Origin: Salinisphaera sp. T31B1
GTDB lineage: Bacteria; Pseudomonadota; Gammaproteobacteria; Nevskiales; Salinisphaeraceae
Assembly: GCF_040361275.1 (NCBI RefSeq)
Contig: NZ_APNH01000001.1
Span: forward strand, 434,001-498,000
Reading direction: 5' to 3'
DNA length: 64,000 nt
In this document: positions 63,769 to 64,000 of the stretch, in pieces
How the letters are laid out: every line of letters starts with the position of its first letter
Numbering within the stretch: position 1 is the first letter of the stretch
Notes under the pieces: generated by a model
What the model was told of the DNA's origin: nothing
Database searches by the model: none
The model's input: the letters and a program-made list of their open reading frames with translations, nothing else
Position numbers and translations under genes: made by a program

Positions 63769-64000
63769 TCAATCGGCCCGGGCCTCGGCCTCAGCGGTAT
63801 CGGCATACTCGGTCACCAGCGGGGCGGCATCGATACCGCGATCTCGCAGATAGGCCACGAGCACATCGGTCCGGCCGTGCGTGGCCAGTACCCGGTGCGC
63901 GCCGGTGGCCTCGATCGTGTCTATCAGCCCGGGCCAGTCGGCATGATCGGACAACACGAAGCCACGGTCGTAGCCGCGCCGGCGCCGGTTGCCGCGAATC
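63769..64000 (-). CDS. Ligase-associated DNA exonuclease-like MBL-fold protein (C-terminal end; 5' end outside window)
   Basis: The frame continues past the window end. Visible residues RGNRRRRGYDRGFVLSDHADW and GLIDTIEATGAHRVLATHGRTD match the C-terminal part of the beta-lactamase/CPSF-type nuclease that is paired with ATP-dependent DNA ligase in many bacteria. The SDHADW and THG segments carry metal ligands of the fold. The upstream ligase gene, if present, would be outside. Confidence 0.8.
   Translation of the reverse strand, partial: IRGNRRRRGYDRGFVLSDHADWPGLIDTIEATGAHRVLATHGRTDVLVAYLRDRGIDAAPLVTEYADTAEAEARAD

Overview
The window is GC-rich chromosomal DNA with dense, short-gapped genes on both strands. 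Its gene content is that of an aerobic Gram-negative bacterium, most likely a marine or halophilic gammaproteobacterium of the Salinisphaera/Nevskiales kind. The genus is an inference from the mix of wax-ester synthase, PhoX, PrpE, TesB, YejABEF-like transporter, entericidin and LdtD-like transpeptidase; no rRNA or marker gene is present. I saw no tRNA, rRNA, CRISPR array, insertion sequence, integrase or phage gene.

Layout. 1-2.7 kb: end of a MocR-type regulator, then two translationally coupled c-type cytochromes. 2.8-7.5 kb: an enoyl-CoA hydratase family gene and the phosphate transport operon pstSCAB behind a probable Pho box. 7.5-10.2 kb: leuA divergent from an Lrp-type regulator, then an entericidin. 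10.2-14.2 kb: a lipoprotein and a DHA2/HlyD efflux pair. 14.2-21 kb: a diguanylate cyclase, SDR, PA0069-type radical SAM protein, alpha/beta hydrolase, DUF1992 plus GNAT pair and a Sel1/SH3 protein. 21-30 kb: prpE divergent from a four-gene peptide ABC transporter. 30-35 kb: AidB-like acyl-CoA dehydrogenase divergent from a LysR regulator, then phoX. 35-41 kb: macro-domain protein, DUF2254, oligopeptidase B, a phosphoesterase, an orphan ParA and a decayed haloalkane dehalogenase. 41-44.8 kb: lipoproteins including a Cu/Zn-SOD-like protein, a NYN protein, DUF2147 and MsrB. 44.8-48.6 kb: a compact six-gene run (PhyH, DUF4174, DUF2237, wax-ester synthase/DGAT, small membrane protein, HNH). 48.6-55.8 kb: twin MFS transporters, MOSC, a glycerophosphodiesterase, three acyl-CoA thioesterases and a LON-N protein. 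55.9-60 kb: L,D-transpeptidase, M15-like peptidase and a beta-propeller. 60-64 kb: an operon of patatin phospholipase, orphan voltage-sensor-like membrane protein and tandem-DUF302 lipoprotein, then the end of a ligase-associated exonuclease.

Themes. Phosphate starvation: pstS, phoX and the glycerophosphodiesterase each have two 7-bp PhoB-like half-sites 4 bp apart, followed after exactly 10 bp by a -10-like hexamer, which suggests one PhoB regulon at three loci. Lipid and acyl-CoA metabolism recurs (ECH, PrpE, acyl-CoA dehydrogenase, PhyH, wax-ester synthase, TesB, two PaaI-like thioesterases, patatin). Envelope maintenance is a third theme (LDT, M15 peptidase, lipoproteins, SOD, MsrB).

The best candidates for something little described are the patatin/voltage-sensor/DUF302 operon at 59967-63581 and an M15-like peptidase with two calcium-loop motifs inserted after its zinc site. 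Also notable are a SodC-like lipoprotein lacking one zinc-ligand histidine and the shared Pho-promoter architecture.
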